NCBI GenBank assembly: GCA_050696075.1
Contig: JBOGUF010000011.1
Span: 1 to 64,000 of the forward strand
Origin: JBOGUF01 sp050696075
GTDB taxonomy: Bacteria; Chloroflexota; Chloroflexia; Thermomicrobiales; UBA6265
Length of the DNA stretch: 64,000 nucleotides
Direction of reading: 5' to 3'
A program made the position numbers and the translations under genes. Position 1 is the stretch's first letter; every line of letters begins with the position of its first letter. This document shows, piece after piece, positions 25,701 through 33,432 of the stretch. The notes below the pieces were generated by a model. It was not told the DNA's origin. It saw only the letters and a program-made list of their open reading frames with translations, and did no database searches.

Positions 25701-25731
25701 GACCAGCGAAATCTCCCTATCTCCCCGCTAG
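22711..25731 (+). CDS. Large AAA-ATPase / LuxR-type transcriptional regulator
   Basis: The 1006-residue protein has an N-terminal AAA_16 ATPase with Walker A GEAGIGKSRLVGEA (about residue 50) and Walker B LLLIVEDAHWSDE (about 160). A long run of TPR-like helical repeats spans about 380-880, and a C-terminal LuxR helix-turn-helix reads LTARERDVAALIAAGHSNRQ (about 945) then LGVKTRAQVAAWA. This is the MalT/LAL design: a sensor ATPase that activates transcription on ligand binding. ATG 22711 follows GAGGAACCG and precedes the ATPase; an in-frame start at 22642 adds only unconserved residues. A direct repeat just after it recurs before the next two genes, which may be its targets. Confidence 0.88.
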   Translation: MSNADPFVKPIVSPIMVGRDAHLAALRRCLDEALAGAGQTVLVAGEAGIGKSRLVGEAAAYARDRGMRVLTGQCFEPDHALPYAPIRDLIRSHLLRQPWANDILAAIAPDLGGLLPELSRLQPGSSPMPQADADQDRRRIVHACTRLVDGIAAETPLLLIVEDAHWSDEASLDLLIHLARHLRGGPDCSAALVVTYRGDEVSPQLAATLAAFDRERLAAEARLGPLPRAEVLVMLRAMSDHRGTVSADLADAIYRLSEGNPFFIEELLRSALVTDEPSSDTRTAAIPLPRGVAESVRRRVDRLSDGARATLTVAAISGRRFDFALLEALSGCTEADLLDHLKELIAAKLVVEESADRFAFRHALMRQAVDDGLLARERRALHRQALEAIPRVDPHARDHQAADLARHAVEAGAWAEALELGQRAGEQALALYAPGAAIELLGYAIDAAARLGVAPPSSLRRSRGLAHETRGDFGAARADYEAAVALARAAGNQADESEALLSLGGLWAGRDYEQTGPYVRQALDLARTSGDRALLARALNRLGNYRLNMEEATEAFRLHEEALTLVEQIGDRRGIAETLDLLGMARYLAGDLIGSAAACRRAIPLLREIDDRRTLVNALATLSFTMDYLDVRVAITATASHEERQAIVEEAIALAREIDGRSEEALAHCCAALLVGERRVDDALDHAGRALRIAEEIGHRQWNILAHVAHEELFESLLDLDAARRHLDAALAIARDAGSSFWVRGALSWLAALKVRAGDLDGAEQTLAETLDDDLPMLTALQREAWFARARIVLARRHPAGALAIVDRLIAAATPEPATDLARLPHLAQLRGEALAALGRPDEALAALDAARDGAAALEHRPLLWRIHLSRATFFRDLGRRVDADDAITAAHAAVASFAADIADVPLRDAFLQRANAHLPPPRVPTPRQVAKAAYGGLTARERDVAALIAAGHSNRQIADALFISEPTAATHVGNILGKLGVKTRAQVAAWAQERGLTSEISLSPR

Positions 25732-25765
25732 GAATATCCACAGACCTGACGATCCGCGCCGGTCC
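25726..25765 (+). promoter_or_regulatory. 40-bp direct repeat upstream of SnoaL gene, copy 1
   Basis: It begins CGCTAGGAATATCC and continues AGACC...ACGATCCGCGCC. It starts 116 bp before the ATG at 25842. Copy 2 at 26433-26472 starts 119 bp before the GTG at 26552; about 34 of 40 bases match. The matched distance suggests a shared regulatory site. Confidence 0.6.
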
Positions 25766-25841
25766 TTCCGGAGGGCATGATCGCCCCGACGCCACGGTTG
25801 CCACAGGGGCAACCGACCGGACACTGGAAGGAGAGAACACC

Positions 25842-26375
25842 ATGGGTTACTTCGCGCTCCTCGTCTCGAGTCTCGCCGTCGTTGCGATCGGTTCGCTGGC
25901 CGTCACCCACATGCAGGGAACGGCTGCTCAGGACGCCACGCCGGACGTCTCCCCCGCCGCTCTACCTCCGTTGTTGCAGCAATTGGTGGACGCCGCCAAC
26001 GCCAACGACGGCGCGGCCATCGCCGCCCTGTACGCCGAGGATGGCACCCACGAGGACGTCCCGGCCGGCGTCGTGGCGCGGGGCCGGGAGGAGATCGCCG
26101 CCTATGTCGACGGGGTGGGCGAGCAGGTAAGCGACATAAGCTTGGAGCCGGTTTTCGGCCGCCTGGCCGACGACCTGGCGGTGCTCGAATACACCTTCTC
26201 CGCCACCGACCTCGCGACCGGGCGGCCGGTCGTCTACCGCGGGGTCCTCGTCTTTGAACTCGATGGAAACCTGATCCGCCGCGGCGCCGACTACTACGAC
26301 TTCGCCGCCGTTCTCCGCCAGCTCGGCCTGTTGGAGACAGACGAGGCTACCCCGGAGGCCACGCCCGCTCCGTAG
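25842..26375 (+). CDS. Secreted SnoaL/NTF2-like protein
   Basis: This 177-residue protein has a signal peptide (residues 1-27, then AAQDATPD), an NTF2-like domain (LVDAANANDGAAIAALYAED, then GREEIAAYV and DYYDF), and a C-terminal ATPEATPAP tail typical of secreted Thermomicrobia proteins. NTF2-like folds act as enzymes or binding pockets and no active-site signature is evident. The ATG follows GGAAGGAGAG. It sits between the LuxR regulator and the FAD oxidase, with a 40-bp element upstream of it that is repeated before the oxidase. Confidence 0.8.
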   Translation: MGYFALLVSSLAVVAIGSLAVTHMQGTAAQDATPDVSPAALPPLLQQLVDAANANDGAAIAALYAEDGTHEDVPAGVVARGREEIAAYVDGVGEQVSDISLEPVFGRLADDLAVLEYTFSATDLATGRPVVYRGVLVFELDGNLIRRGADYYDFAAVLRQLGLLETDEATPEATPAP

Positions 26376-26432
26376 GGCGCACGCATCAAGGGGTGTGCGG
26401 TGGGCTCCTCGCGCGTAATCTACGTATCGACT

Positions 26433-26472
26433 CGCTAGGAATATCCGGAGACCGAACGATCCGCGCCAGCCC
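26433..26472 (+). promoter_or_regulatory. 40-bp direct repeat upstream of FAD oxidase gene, copy 2
   Basis: See 25726-25765. CGCTAGGAATATCC and ACGATCCGCGCC are identical in the two copies. Confidence 0.6.
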
Positions 26473-26551
26473 ATTCACTGCCAATCTGGGTACGTGGGCA
26501 CGTCGCCCAGAAGGTCGCTCAACCAGGACTTGTTACAAAAGGAGTCTGGAC

Positions 26552-27946
26552 GTGGACACCACCCTCGTTGCGCCGCCGCCAACGTCGCGCCTCGATCCGG
26601 AGGCCGTCGAAACCCTGCGCGGTCAACTCGGCGGGAGCCTGCTCCTGCCGCAAGATGCCGGCTATGACGACGCCCGCCGGGTCTGGAACGGGATGATCGA
26701 CAAGCGCCCGGCACTCATCGTCCGCCCATGCGGGGCCGCCGACGTGCAGCGTGCCGTCACCTTCGCGCGGGAACACGATCTAGCCGTCTCGATCAAGGGT
26801 GGCGGCCACAACGTCGCCGGTCACGCCGTCAGCGAGGACGGGCTGATGATCGACCTGGGGGCGATGCGTGCGGTCTGGGTCGATCCGGTGGCGCGCACCG
26901 CCCGCGTCCAGGGTGGCGCGCTCTGGGCCGACCTCGACCGCGAGACCAACGCCTTCGGCCTCGCCACCACCGGCGGCGTCATCTCGTCCACCGGCGTCGC
27001 CGGCCTCACCCTCGGCGGCGGCATCGGCTGGCTGGTCGGCAAGCACGGCATGGCGATCGACAACCTGCTCTCCGTCGACCTCGTCACCGCCGCCGGCGAA
27101 TTCGTCACCGCCAGCGTCGAATCGCACCCTGACCTCTTCTGGGCGCTGCGCGGCGGCGGCGGCAACTTCGGCGTCGCCACCTCCTTTGAGTTCGCGCTCC
27201 ACCCGCGGGGGGACGTCCTCGCCGTGCTTCTCATCTACCCGGTCGAGCAGGCGCGGGAAGTCCTCGCCTTCTACCGCGAGTTCACCGAGACGGCCCCAGA
27301 AGAGCTGACCATCTACGCCGAGATCGTCAACGACCCCGAGTCGGGCGCCCGCGTCATCGCCATCGGCGGCTGCTGGCCGGGCGACCTGGCCGAGGGCGAG
27401 CGCGTCGTGGCGCCGTTGCGCGCCTTCGGACCGCCCCTTCTTGACCTGTCCGAGGTGATGCCCTACGCGGCCTGGCAAGCGGCCTTCGACGCCGAGTTCC
27501 CGCACGGCCGCCGCTACTACTGGAAGGCAAATCTGCTGCGCGATCTGACCGACGAGGTCCTCGACGCCGTCGTCGAGCACGCGGCCGATCCCCCACTCGC
27601 CACGAACATGATCGCCATCGAGTGGTACCGCGGGCCGATGAATCGCATCGACCCGGCCGCCACCGCCTTCGCCCACCGCGACGCCCGCTACCAGTTGGTC
27701 ACCGTCGGCGCCTGCGACGACCCGGCAGAGGACGAAACCGCCATCGCCTGGGCGCGCGGCCTGTACCAGGCGACCGAGCGGCACGCGCTCAATGGGGGCT
27801 TCCTCAACTTCAACAACCTCGACGGCGCCGATCGGCGCGACCGCGTGCGCGCGGGCTATGGCGCGAACTGGGACCGCCTCGTCGAGGTCAAGCGCCGCTA
27901 CGACCCAGGTAACCTCTTCCACGAGAACAACAACATCGCGCCCTGA
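26552..27946 (+). CDS. FAD-binding oxidoreductase (BBE-like family)
   Basis: The 464-residue protein has the PP-loop region VSIKGGGHNVAGHAVSEDG near residue 85, whose histidine normally bears covalently bound FAD. It also has GLATTGGVISSTGVAGLTLG near 145 and a C-terminal berberine-bridge-like RYDPGNLFHENNNI. Such enzymes oxidise sugars, alcohols or amines with oxygen. GTG 26552 is chosen because AAAAGGAG lies 7 bp before it; the 53-residue upstream extension covers the regulatory repeat. The TGA stop at 27944-27946 is the first triplet of a dispersed repeat. Confidence 0.87.
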   Translation: MDTTLVAPPPTSRLDPEAVETLRGQLGGSLLLPQDAGYDDARRVWNGMIDKRPALIVRPCGAADVQRAVTFAREHDLAVSIKGGGHNVAGHAVSEDGLMIDLGAMRAVWVDPVARTARVQGGALWADLDRETNAFGLATTGGVISSTGVAGLTLGGGIGWLVGKHGMAIDNLLSVDLVTAAGEFVTASVESHPDLFWALRGGGGNFGVATSFEFALHPRGDVLAVLLIYPVEQAREVLAFYREFTETAPEELTIYAEIVNDPESGARVIAIGGCWPGDLAEGERVVAPLRAFGPPLLDLSEVMPYAAWQAAFDAEFPHGRRYYWKANLLRDLTDEVLDAVVEHAADPPLATNMIAIEWYRGPMNRIDPAATAFAHRDARYQLVTVGACDDPAEDETAIAWARGLYQATERHALNGGFLNFNNLDGADRRDRVRAGYGANWDRLVEVKRRYDPGNLFHENNNIAP

Positions 27947-28086
27947 GGCGTGTTTACACACCGTCATTCCGAGGTAACGAGGAAACGTCCGCGTCGTCCG
28001 CCTTGCGGGAGAGATGCCTCTCTGGGACTCCGCGATCGGCATGACGGGGATAGCGATCGGCATAACGGGGGTTTCAATCAGGCCCT
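27944..28086. repeat. MITE-like repeat, second copy, abutting oxidase stop
   Basis: It starts with TGAGGCGTGTTTACACACCG (which includes the oxidase stop) followed by TCATTCCGAG, and ends ...GGCATGACGGGG...CAGGCCCTA. The outline matches the element at 3328-3493, although the middle differs. Confidence 0.6.
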
Positions 28087-28120
28087 AGCAGGACTACCGC
28101 ACTCAATTGAGGAGGTTCCC

Positions 28121-28954
28121 ATGGCTCAGCAATTGGAGCAGACAGTCGCCACCAACCCGGCCGAGATGTACGAGAGCTACTTCGTCCCGGCGATCTTCCT
28201 GCCGTGGGCGGAGGAACTGCTCCACCGGGCAGCGCCCAAACCGGGCGAGCGGGTGCTCGACGTCGCCTGCGGCACCGGGGCCGTGGCCCGGCAGATCGCG
28301 CCGCTGGTCGGCGCGAGCGGATCAGTTGTCGGCCTGGACCTCAGCCCAGGGATGCTGGCCGTCGCCGGGTCACGCCCCGCGCCGGCAGGCGCCTCGATCA
28401 CCTGGCAGCAGGGGAGCGCCGACGACCTTCCCTTCCCGAACGAGGCGTTCGACCTGGTGCTCTGCCAGCAGGGACTCCAGTTCTTCCCCGACCGCCCGGC
28501 GGCGGTGCGGGAGATGCGCCGCGTCCTGGCGCCGGGTGGTCGGGCCGCCCTCAGCGTCTGGCGGGGACAGAAGCATCAGTCGCTCTACGATGCGTTCGAC
28601 GCCGCCGTCGAACGCCACCTCGGGGTCGCCGAAGAAGGCGGGCCATTCTCGTTCGGCGACGCCGCGGACCTGCGAACGCTGCTCGACGAGGCAGGGTTCC
28701 GCGACGTGTCCATCAAGTCCGTGACGCGGACGGTCCGCTTCCCGCGGCCGGAGCAGTTCGTTCGGTTGACGATCCTCGCCTACGCGGCGGTGGCGCCGGA
28801 CTACGAGCAGATGGACGAGGCCGCGCGGAACGCCCTCATCGAAGCCGTTCGCCGGGACATCGACGGCACGATACGGATGTACCAGGACGGCGACGCCCTG
28901 GCCTTCCCCATGACATCGCACCTCGTCGTGGCGCGGGCCGAGCGCCTGTGCTGA
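28121..28954 (+). CDS. Class I SAM-dependent methyltransferase (UbiE/type 11)
   Basis: The 277-residue protein has motif I RVLDVACGTGAVARQIAPLV near residue 45, then VVGLDLSPGMLAVA, then FDLVLCQQGLQFFPDRPAAV and VLAPGGRAALSVW. It is a complete methyltransferase of the UbiE/COQ5-like group. ATG 28121 follows TGAGGAGGT. The next gene begins 50 bp later, so the two may be co-transcribed. No metabolic partner identifies the substrate. Confidence 0.83.
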   Translation: MAQQLEQTVATNPAEMYESYFVPAIFLPWAEELLHRAAPKPGERVLDVACGTGAVARQIAPLVGASGSVVGLDLSPGMLAVAGSRPAPAGASITWQQGSADDLPFPNEAFDLVLCQQGLQFFPDRPAAVREMRRVLAPGGRAALSVWRGQKHQSLYDAFDAAVERHLGVAEEGGPFSFGDAADLRTLLDEAGFRDVSIKSVTRTVRFPRPEQFVRLTILAYAAVAPDYEQMDEAARNALIEAVRRDIDGTIRMYQDGDALAFPMTSHLVVARAERLC

Positions 28955-29004
28955 ACGTCCGCATCTACTATGGCGGTATCCAAGACGATATTGGAGGAAA
29001 AAAG

Positions 29005-29610
29005 ATGATGGCATCAACGATAACGTCATCGCGGATCAAGACCGCGGCCATGTCGGATGAGGCACGCGTCGTTGGCGCATTGGTCCTGGCGTTTGGCGCG
29101 GACCCCGTTGGGCGGTGGCTCTACCCGGATCCCCAGCAGTATCTGTCCTACGCGCCGGACTTCATTCGGGCATTCGCCGGTCAGGCCTTTGCCCACGAGA
29201 CCGCCTACTACGTTGACGGCTACGCCGGCGCGGCACTCTGGCTCCCGCCCGGTGGCCACCCTGACGAGGACGGACTCGTGGCTCTAATTGAGCGCAGCGC
29301 CGCCGGGCGCGATCAAGCGGAGCTCTTCGCCGTGCTCGAGCAGATGGAGGGCTACCATCCGAGCGAGCCGCACTGGTACCTGCCGCTCATCGGGGTGGAT
29401 CCGACCCAACAGGGCAGAGGCTACGGCTCGGCGCTGCTGCAGCACACGCTGGCGCGCTGCGATCGCGACAACATGCTCGCGTATCTCGAGGCGTCAAGCC
29501 CGAGGAATCGGCTGCTCTACGAACGGCACGGGTTCGAGATGCTCGCCTCCATCCAATTCGGAAAATCGCCGACCATTTGGCCGATGGTGCGCCAGCCACG
29601 GGCGCTCTAA
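29005..29610 (+). CDS. GNAT-family N-acetyltransferase
   Basis: This 201-residue protein has the acetyl-CoA pyrophosphate-binding motif GVDPTQQGRGYGSALLQHTL near residue 130, followed by LEASSPRNRLLYERHGFEM, the usual C-terminal half of GNAT enzymes. The start is ATG 29005 or 29008 after TTGGAGGAAA. The same frame is open far upstream through the methyltransferase gene, but that is a GC-rich shadow. Likely targets of such proteins are small amines or antibiotics; none is indicated here. Confidence 0.85.
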   Translation: MMASTITSSRIKTAAMSDEARVVGALVLAFGADPVGRWLYPDPQQYLSYAPDFIRAFAGQAFAHETAYYVDGYAGAALWLPPGGHPDEDGLVALIERSAAGRDQAELFAVLEQMEGYHPSEPHWYLPLIGVDPTQQGRGYGSALLQHTLARCDRDNMLAYLEASSPRNRLLYERHGFEMLASIQFGKSPTIWPMVRQPRAL

Positions 29611-29648
29611 CGTGGAGACAGGTCGCCATCCGGTCGATGGCAAGACCA

Positions 29649-31157
29649 TCAGGCCGCGCGCCGGTCACGCTCCTGCGCTCGATCGATCGATGCCACGGGC
29701 GTGGTCAACGACGCCCAGAGGTGCATCGCGGCGTAGGCGCGCCACGGTCGCCAGCCGTCCGCGCGCGCGAGTAGCTCGGCTGGCGTCGGCCGCCGGCCGG
29801 ATGGATCCGCCAGCGCGCGCAGGAGACCCGCATCGGCGGCCGGGAAGGCATCGGGCTCCCGCAACGCCCGCATGGCGATGTACTGGGCCGTCCATTCGCC
29901 AATACCGGGCAACGACCGCAGTTGCGCGACCGCGCCTTCCAGGTCGCGGTATGGGCCGAAGAGCGCCGGATCCGCCGCGACGGCCCCGGCGAGTGCCGAC
30001 AAGGCGGTGGCGCGTGCCCCCGGCATCAACCCCAACGCGGCGATATCGGCGCCGGCGAGCCGGTCGGATGACGGGAAGAGATGCGTCAGCCCGAGCGCGT
30101 GGGCGGCGGGATCGTCGACCTCGATGCCAAACTCGGCGACGAGGCGGCCGGCAAGATTCGTCGCCGCCGGCACGGCGATCTGCTGGCCGAGAATAGCCCG
30201 CACCGCGAGCTCGAAGCCGTCCCACGCGCCGGGCGCCCGCAAGCCTGGTCGCGCCGCGATGAGCGGCGCCAGCAACGGATCCTCCGCCAGATGGGCGTCG
30301 ATGACTGTCGGATCGGCGGCCAGGTCGAAGACACGGCGCACCCGCCCGATGATCCGCGGCAGCGCGTCGAGCCGCGGGAAGCGCACGCTGACCCGGAGGG
30401 TGTTGGCGGCGCCCGGTTCGACCGCGAGCGTGCCGGAGCGCGCCCCGAGCGTGATCGTCCGCGCATAGTGGTCGGTTGCCACTGCCTCGACGCCGGGGAT
30501 CGCCCGCGCGGCCAGAAAGGCGAGCATCAGATCCCAATCGTAGGGCGGCCGGTAGGGGAGCCGGATCGTCACCGCCGCGGCCTCAGGCGCCTCCGGTCCC
30601 CGCGTGCGTCGCAGCGATGCCGGTGGGCGGCGGAAGAGACGCTGGAACGTCTCGTTGAAACGGCGCACGCTGCCGAAGCCCGATGCGAACGCGACGTCGG
30701 TCATGGAGAGATTCGTCTCATGGATGAGATGCTTGGCCAGGAGCACCCGCCGCGTCTGCGCGACTGCCACCGGCGACGCCCCGATCTGTTGTGTGAAGAG
30801 GCGTCGGAGTTGCCGCCCGCTGACGCCGAGGCGCTGGGCCAAGTCCTCGACGTCGCCGTCGTCGAGCGCGCCCGCCTCGATCAGCGCCAGCGCGCGGGAT
30901 ACCGTGTGCGACGAGCCGTTCCAGGCGGCGTGGTCGGGCGAAAGCTCCGGCCGGCACCGCAGGCACGGCCGATACCCGGCCGCTTGGGCCGCCGCGGCGG
31001 AGAAGAAGAAGGTGACGTTTTCGCGCTTCGGTGTGTTGGCCGGGCAGATCGGCCGGCAATAGATGCCCGTGGTGCGGACACCGGCGAAGACCCGCCCGTC
31101 AAAGCGGGGGTCGCGGGCGGCAAAGGCGCGGTAGCAGGCGTCTGGGTCGAGTTCCAT
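29649..31157 (-). CDS. Ada-like regulator fused to AlkA DNA-3-methyladenine glycosylase
   Basis: The 502-residue protein has three parts. An Ada N-terminal zinc domain holds GIYCRPICPA and PCLRCRP (four cysteines; the first is the methyl-phosphotriester acceptor in Ada). An AraC helix-turn-helix follows (LGVSGRQLRRLFTQQIGASP, about 115-200), then an AlkA domain with LPGIGEWTAQYIAMRALRE and the catalytic aspartate in AFPAADAGLLRAL. It would sense alkylated DNA backbone, activate transcription and excise alkylated bases. ATG 31157 directly follows a GC-rich discriminator and an AATAAT box, so it may be leaderless. Upstream starts (31166, 31211) run into the promoter repeat. Confidence 0.9.
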   Translation of the reverse strand: MELDPDACYRAFAARDPRFDGRVFAGVRTTGIYCRPICPANTPKRENVTFFFSAAAAQAAGYRPCLRCRPELSPDHAAWNGSSHTVSRALALIEAGALDDGDVEDLAQRLGVSGRQLRRLFTQQIGASPVAVAQTRRVLLAKHLIHETNLSMTDVAFASGFGSVRRFNETFQRLFRRPPASLRRTRGPEAPEAAAVTIRLPYRPPYDWDLMLAFLAARAIPGVEAVATDHYARTITLGARSGTLAVEPGAANTLRVSVRFPRLDALPRIIGRVRRVFDLAADPTVIDAHLAEDPLLAPLIAARPGLRAPGAWDGFELAVRAILGQQIAVPAATNLAGRLVAEFGIEVDDPAAHALGLTHLFPSSDRLAGADIAALGLMPGARATALSALAGAVAADPALFGPYRDLEGAVAQLRSLPGIGEWTAQYIAMRALREPDAFPAADAGLLRALADPSGRRPTPAELLARADGWRPWRAYAAMHLWASLTTPVASIDRAQERDRRAA

Positions 31158-31209
31158 GCCCCGCATTATTACGCCTCGGACGTCTCCCGTCTCGCGACTT
31201 TCGGACGTC
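31157..31209 (-). promoter_or_regulatory. 53-bp duplicated promoter element, copy at ada
   Basis: On the minus strand it reads GACGTCCGAAAGTCGCGAGA...GGCGTAATAATGCGGGGCA and ends at the A of the ATG. The copy upstream of the NTF2 gene (31678-31730) matches at about 45 of 53 bases and keeps CCGAAA, CGCGAGACGGGAG and AATAATGCGGGGCA. AATAAT (31165-31170) is the likely -10. No good -35 is seen, so an activator such as Ada itself may be needed. Confidence 0.6.
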
Positions 31210-31253
31210 ATCGCCGACGAGGTGAACGCGTGGCGCGCGGCCCCCTCGTCGCA

Positions 31254-31628
31254 TCAGTAGCGGGTGATCTGGGCCGAGACGGCGACCCAGCGCCCGTTGC
31301 GGCGTGCCCACACGTCCGTGTAGCGGCTGGCCCCTGGCCGACCGTCCGGCCCGCTGAAGGTGGTCCGCGCGTGGATGATCGCGACGTCCCCCATGAGGCG
31401 CACGTCGACGTCGTGGGCCTCCAGGTTCGAAATCGTGGCGGGATGCGCGGTGTGCTCCAGGAAGGCGCTCCGGTCGAGCAAGGACCCGTCGGAGGAGGTG
31501 CACAGGAAGTCGTCGGCCAAAATCTCGTCGAACCGGCGGACATCCGAGGTCTGCACCGACTGAATGTAGTCGTGGTTCAGGTCGCGCAAGGCGGCGAGAT
31601 CGGCGTCGACGGCGGTGTCGGTGTGCAT
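31254..31628 (-). CDS. NTF2/SnoaL-like (DUF4440-type) protein
   Basis: This 124-residue cytoplasmic protein has the NTF2 fold pattern: LRDLNHDYIQSVQTSDVRRF, then ILADDFLCTSSDGSLLDR, then a SRYTDVWARRNGRWVAVSAQ strand end. This is the DUF4440/ketosteroid-isomerase-like family, whose members bind or isomerise small molecules; no reaction can be assigned. It is preceded by a GGAGGG site and by the second copy of the duplicated promoter element. Confidence 0.82.
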   Translation of the reverse strand: MHTDTAVDADLAALRDLNHDYIQSVQTSDVRRFDEILADDFLCTSSDGSLLDRSAFLEHTAHPATISNLEAHDVDVRLMGDVAIIHARTTFSGPDGRPGASRYTDVWARRNGRWVAVSAQITRY

Positions 31629-31677
31629 GTGGCGTTCCCTCCAGGAGCGTCGGGTTGGGAGTTTCGAGCGGCAAGCC

Positions 31678-31730
31678 TGCCCCGCATTATTGCCCCTCGC
31701 ACTCCTCCCGTCTCGCGGATTTCGGACATC
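31678..31730 (-). promoter_or_regulatory. 53-bp duplicated promoter element, copy at the NTF2-like gene
   Basis: The partner of 31157-31209, located 50 bp before the NTF2-like ATG. Here the AATAAT box is followed by a normal leader with a ribosome site, unlike the ada copy. Confidence 0.6.
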
Positions 31731-31740
31731 CCGCCCAGCG

Positions 31741-32037
31741 TCACGACGGATCAGCTGCTGCCTCGTGGGCGAGGCGAGCCATCAAGGCCGCCGTCGCCTT
31801 TGACGGCACGACCGGGACGATATCGAAGTCCGCGAGGTCGCCCCATCGCATCGTCCACTCCTGGAAGAGCACGGGGTCCGCGCACTCCATAAGCTGGAAG
31901 CAGACGGTCAGATCGGCGGAGACCCAGGAGTCGACGTAGCCGAGCCCCTCGGGCAGCATCCGGCCGCGCTCGCGCACGATCCGGTAGATCTCAGCCTGCC
32001 GCCCGGACGCAAACCGCTCGACGACCATAAACAACAT
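31741..32037 (-). CDS. DUF3303-like small protein
   Basis: The 98-residue protein reads MLFMVVERFASGRQAEIYRI, then GRMLPEGLGYVDSWVSADL and CFQLMECADPVLFQEWTMRW, and matches the pattern I know for DUF3303 proteins (ferredoxin-like alpha/beta fold). Its function is unknown. The ATG follows a weak CAGGGGGC site. It is read in the same direction as the downstream NTF2 and ada genes, but each of those has its own promoter element. Confidence 0.75.
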   Translation of the reverse strand: MLFMVVERFASGRQAEIYRIVRERGRMLPEGLGYVDSWVSADLTVCFQLMECADPVLFQEWTMRWGDLADFDIVPVVPSKATAALMARLAHEAAADPS

Positions 32038-32360
32038 CCGTCGCCCCCTGCCAGGTGTGCCGTACCGAACCGGTTGACTTCTTAGAACACCAACACGTTG
32101 GTCGCCTCGGCGCAGCGGCGGGCGAAGTCGACCTCCCGCGTGTTGAAGGCGGCGGCGCTGGAAGCGGACGGCGCGTCAGCAAACGTGTCGTAGCGATGGG
32201 GCGAGAATGCCACCGCTGGTCGCAACTTCGACCAGGAGCGCCTCCACCTACCCCGCGCGGAACTTAACGTTGGTGAGGCGAAATTGAAGCATTGAATGTC
32301 GGAGTCGTCAAGACGCTGGCGGCGAGTTCGATTGGCTAGGGACCGTGCGATGAGCTTCGG
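32038..32360. other. Intergenic region between DUF3303 and grpB-like genes
   Basis: The 323-bp gap contains ACCAAC-AC-GTTGGT (about 32088-32101), a possible operator for the minus-strand gene, and a small hairpin with GCTGGTCG...CGACCAG arms near 32217-32236. No gene is supported on either strand. Confidence 0.35.
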
Positions 32361-32939
32361 CTACGCGATTCGATCCGCTGAGTCGCCGAGCACCCTCTGG
32401 ATGAACACCTCCTTGCCCTGGTTGTACTCGTTGGCGTCGCGTACGCCGCCGGTCAGCACGGCGCGCTTGCGGGCGACGTATTCGGCCACCAGCGCCGGGT
32501 CGGCCCGCAACCGGTCGCGGAACCCAATCTGATCGGCGGCCTCGGGCGCGTCGGCGGCGATGACGTGGACGTGGAGCCGGAACGTCTCCCCGTCATGCTC
32601 GATCGTGCCGATCCGCACCGGGCGCTCCTCCGTGAATGACCAGGGACGCTCGCGCTGCCGCTGGAACCCCAGCCCGTCGAGGGCATCCCGCGCCTCGCTC
32701 AGACGACCAGGCGGGTAGACGAGCATCAGGTCGACGACCCCCTTCCCGTCGCAGCCAGGAATCGCCGTACTGCCGACGTGTTCGACCCGCGCCTCCGGCA
32801 TCCGCCCTCGAATCAGCGCAATCACCCGCCGCGCGACCGCGGGGCAGCGCGGATCGTACGGCCGAAACGCCGCCGCCGGATCCTCGTACCGGATGTACTC
32901 GTACGTACCGATCGCGTCGTCGTCAGATGTGGTATCCAT
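32361..32939 (-). CDS. GrpB family (UPF0157) nucleotidyltransferase-like protein
   Basis: The 192-residue protein has EHVGSTAIPGCDGKGVVDLM near residue 60, the diagnostic motif of the GrpB family, whose fold is related to nucleotidyltransferases. It also has HVHVIAADAPEA and a YVARKRAVL helix. The family's biochemical role is not settled. Of two close starts, the one at 32939 has better spacing behind GGAGGAG than the one at 32945. It stands alone. Confidence 0.87.
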   Translation of the reverse strand: MDTTSDDDAIGTYEYIRYEDPAAAFRPYDPRCPAVARRVIALIRGRMPEARVEHVGSTAIPGCDGKGVVDLMLVYPPGRLSEARDALDGLGFQRQRERPWSFTEERPVRIGTIEHDGETFRLHVHVIAADAPEAADQIGFRDRLRADPALVAEYVARKRAVLTGGVRDANEYNQGKEVFIQRVLGDSADRIA

Positions 32940-33001
32940 CGCCATCTCCTCCAGCTGCCGTCCGCGAGAAAATTGGGCGACTGTACCACACCGCTCCCAT
33001 T

Positions 33002-33029
33002 GACCCCGAACCCCTAACGCCGAACGCCT
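33002..33029. repeat. Degenerate heptamer array (CGAACGC / CTAACGC)
   Basis: The run CGAACCC, CTAACGC, CGAACGC, CTCCG lies between grpB-like and the next ORF. It belongs to the same 7-bp repeat class as 18227-18303 and 34678-34705. Confidence 0.5.
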
Positions 33030-33120
33030 CCGTTGGCAGCCATGTTGCGATAGTGCGCGCTTGGGTGGCACCGCGGCGGCGTGGAAACCGCCCGCGCTTC
33101 GCAGACGTTGTAGTGTTGAG

Positions 33121-33399
33121 ATGCCGATGATGTTCGCGTACGTTCAACCCGTCTCCCAGCACCTCAGCCACCCAGAGCGACTGCTCGTCTGGTCGGCCGA
33201 CGGCCGCTGGTACCTTTGGTTCGGTGACCGCGACGGCACCCCGCTGGAAGAGATCGAGCCGCCCGTTGCCCACTGGCTCCAACACCAGCCGAACCTCGCC
33301 CTCCTCCCCGAACCCCACTTCTGGCTCCACGTCGACGATTTGCCCTTGGCGCCGGAGGCGGCGCGACGCCGCGGCGGCGAGGGCCTGTCTCGGTCGTAG
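33121..33399 (+). CDS. Hypothetical small protein
   Basis: This 92-residue ORF (SHPERLLVWSADGRWYLWFG, then PVAHWLQHQPNLALLP) has believable protein composition, rich in Trp and His. No family is recognised and the ribosome site is weak. It is divergent from the GrpB-like gene and convergent with the nucleotidyltransferase gene. A longer in-frame start at 33061 is less likely. Existence as a gene is moderately supported; function is unknown. Confidence 0.45.
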   Translation: MPMMFAYVQPVSQHLSHPERLLVWSADGRWYLWFGDRDGTPLEEIEPPVAHWLQHQPNLALLPEPHFWLHVDDLPLAPEAARRRGGEGLSRS

Positions 33400-33432
33400 A
33401 GCGGGGCGGCACGCTCGCCGGCACGTTCGGCG

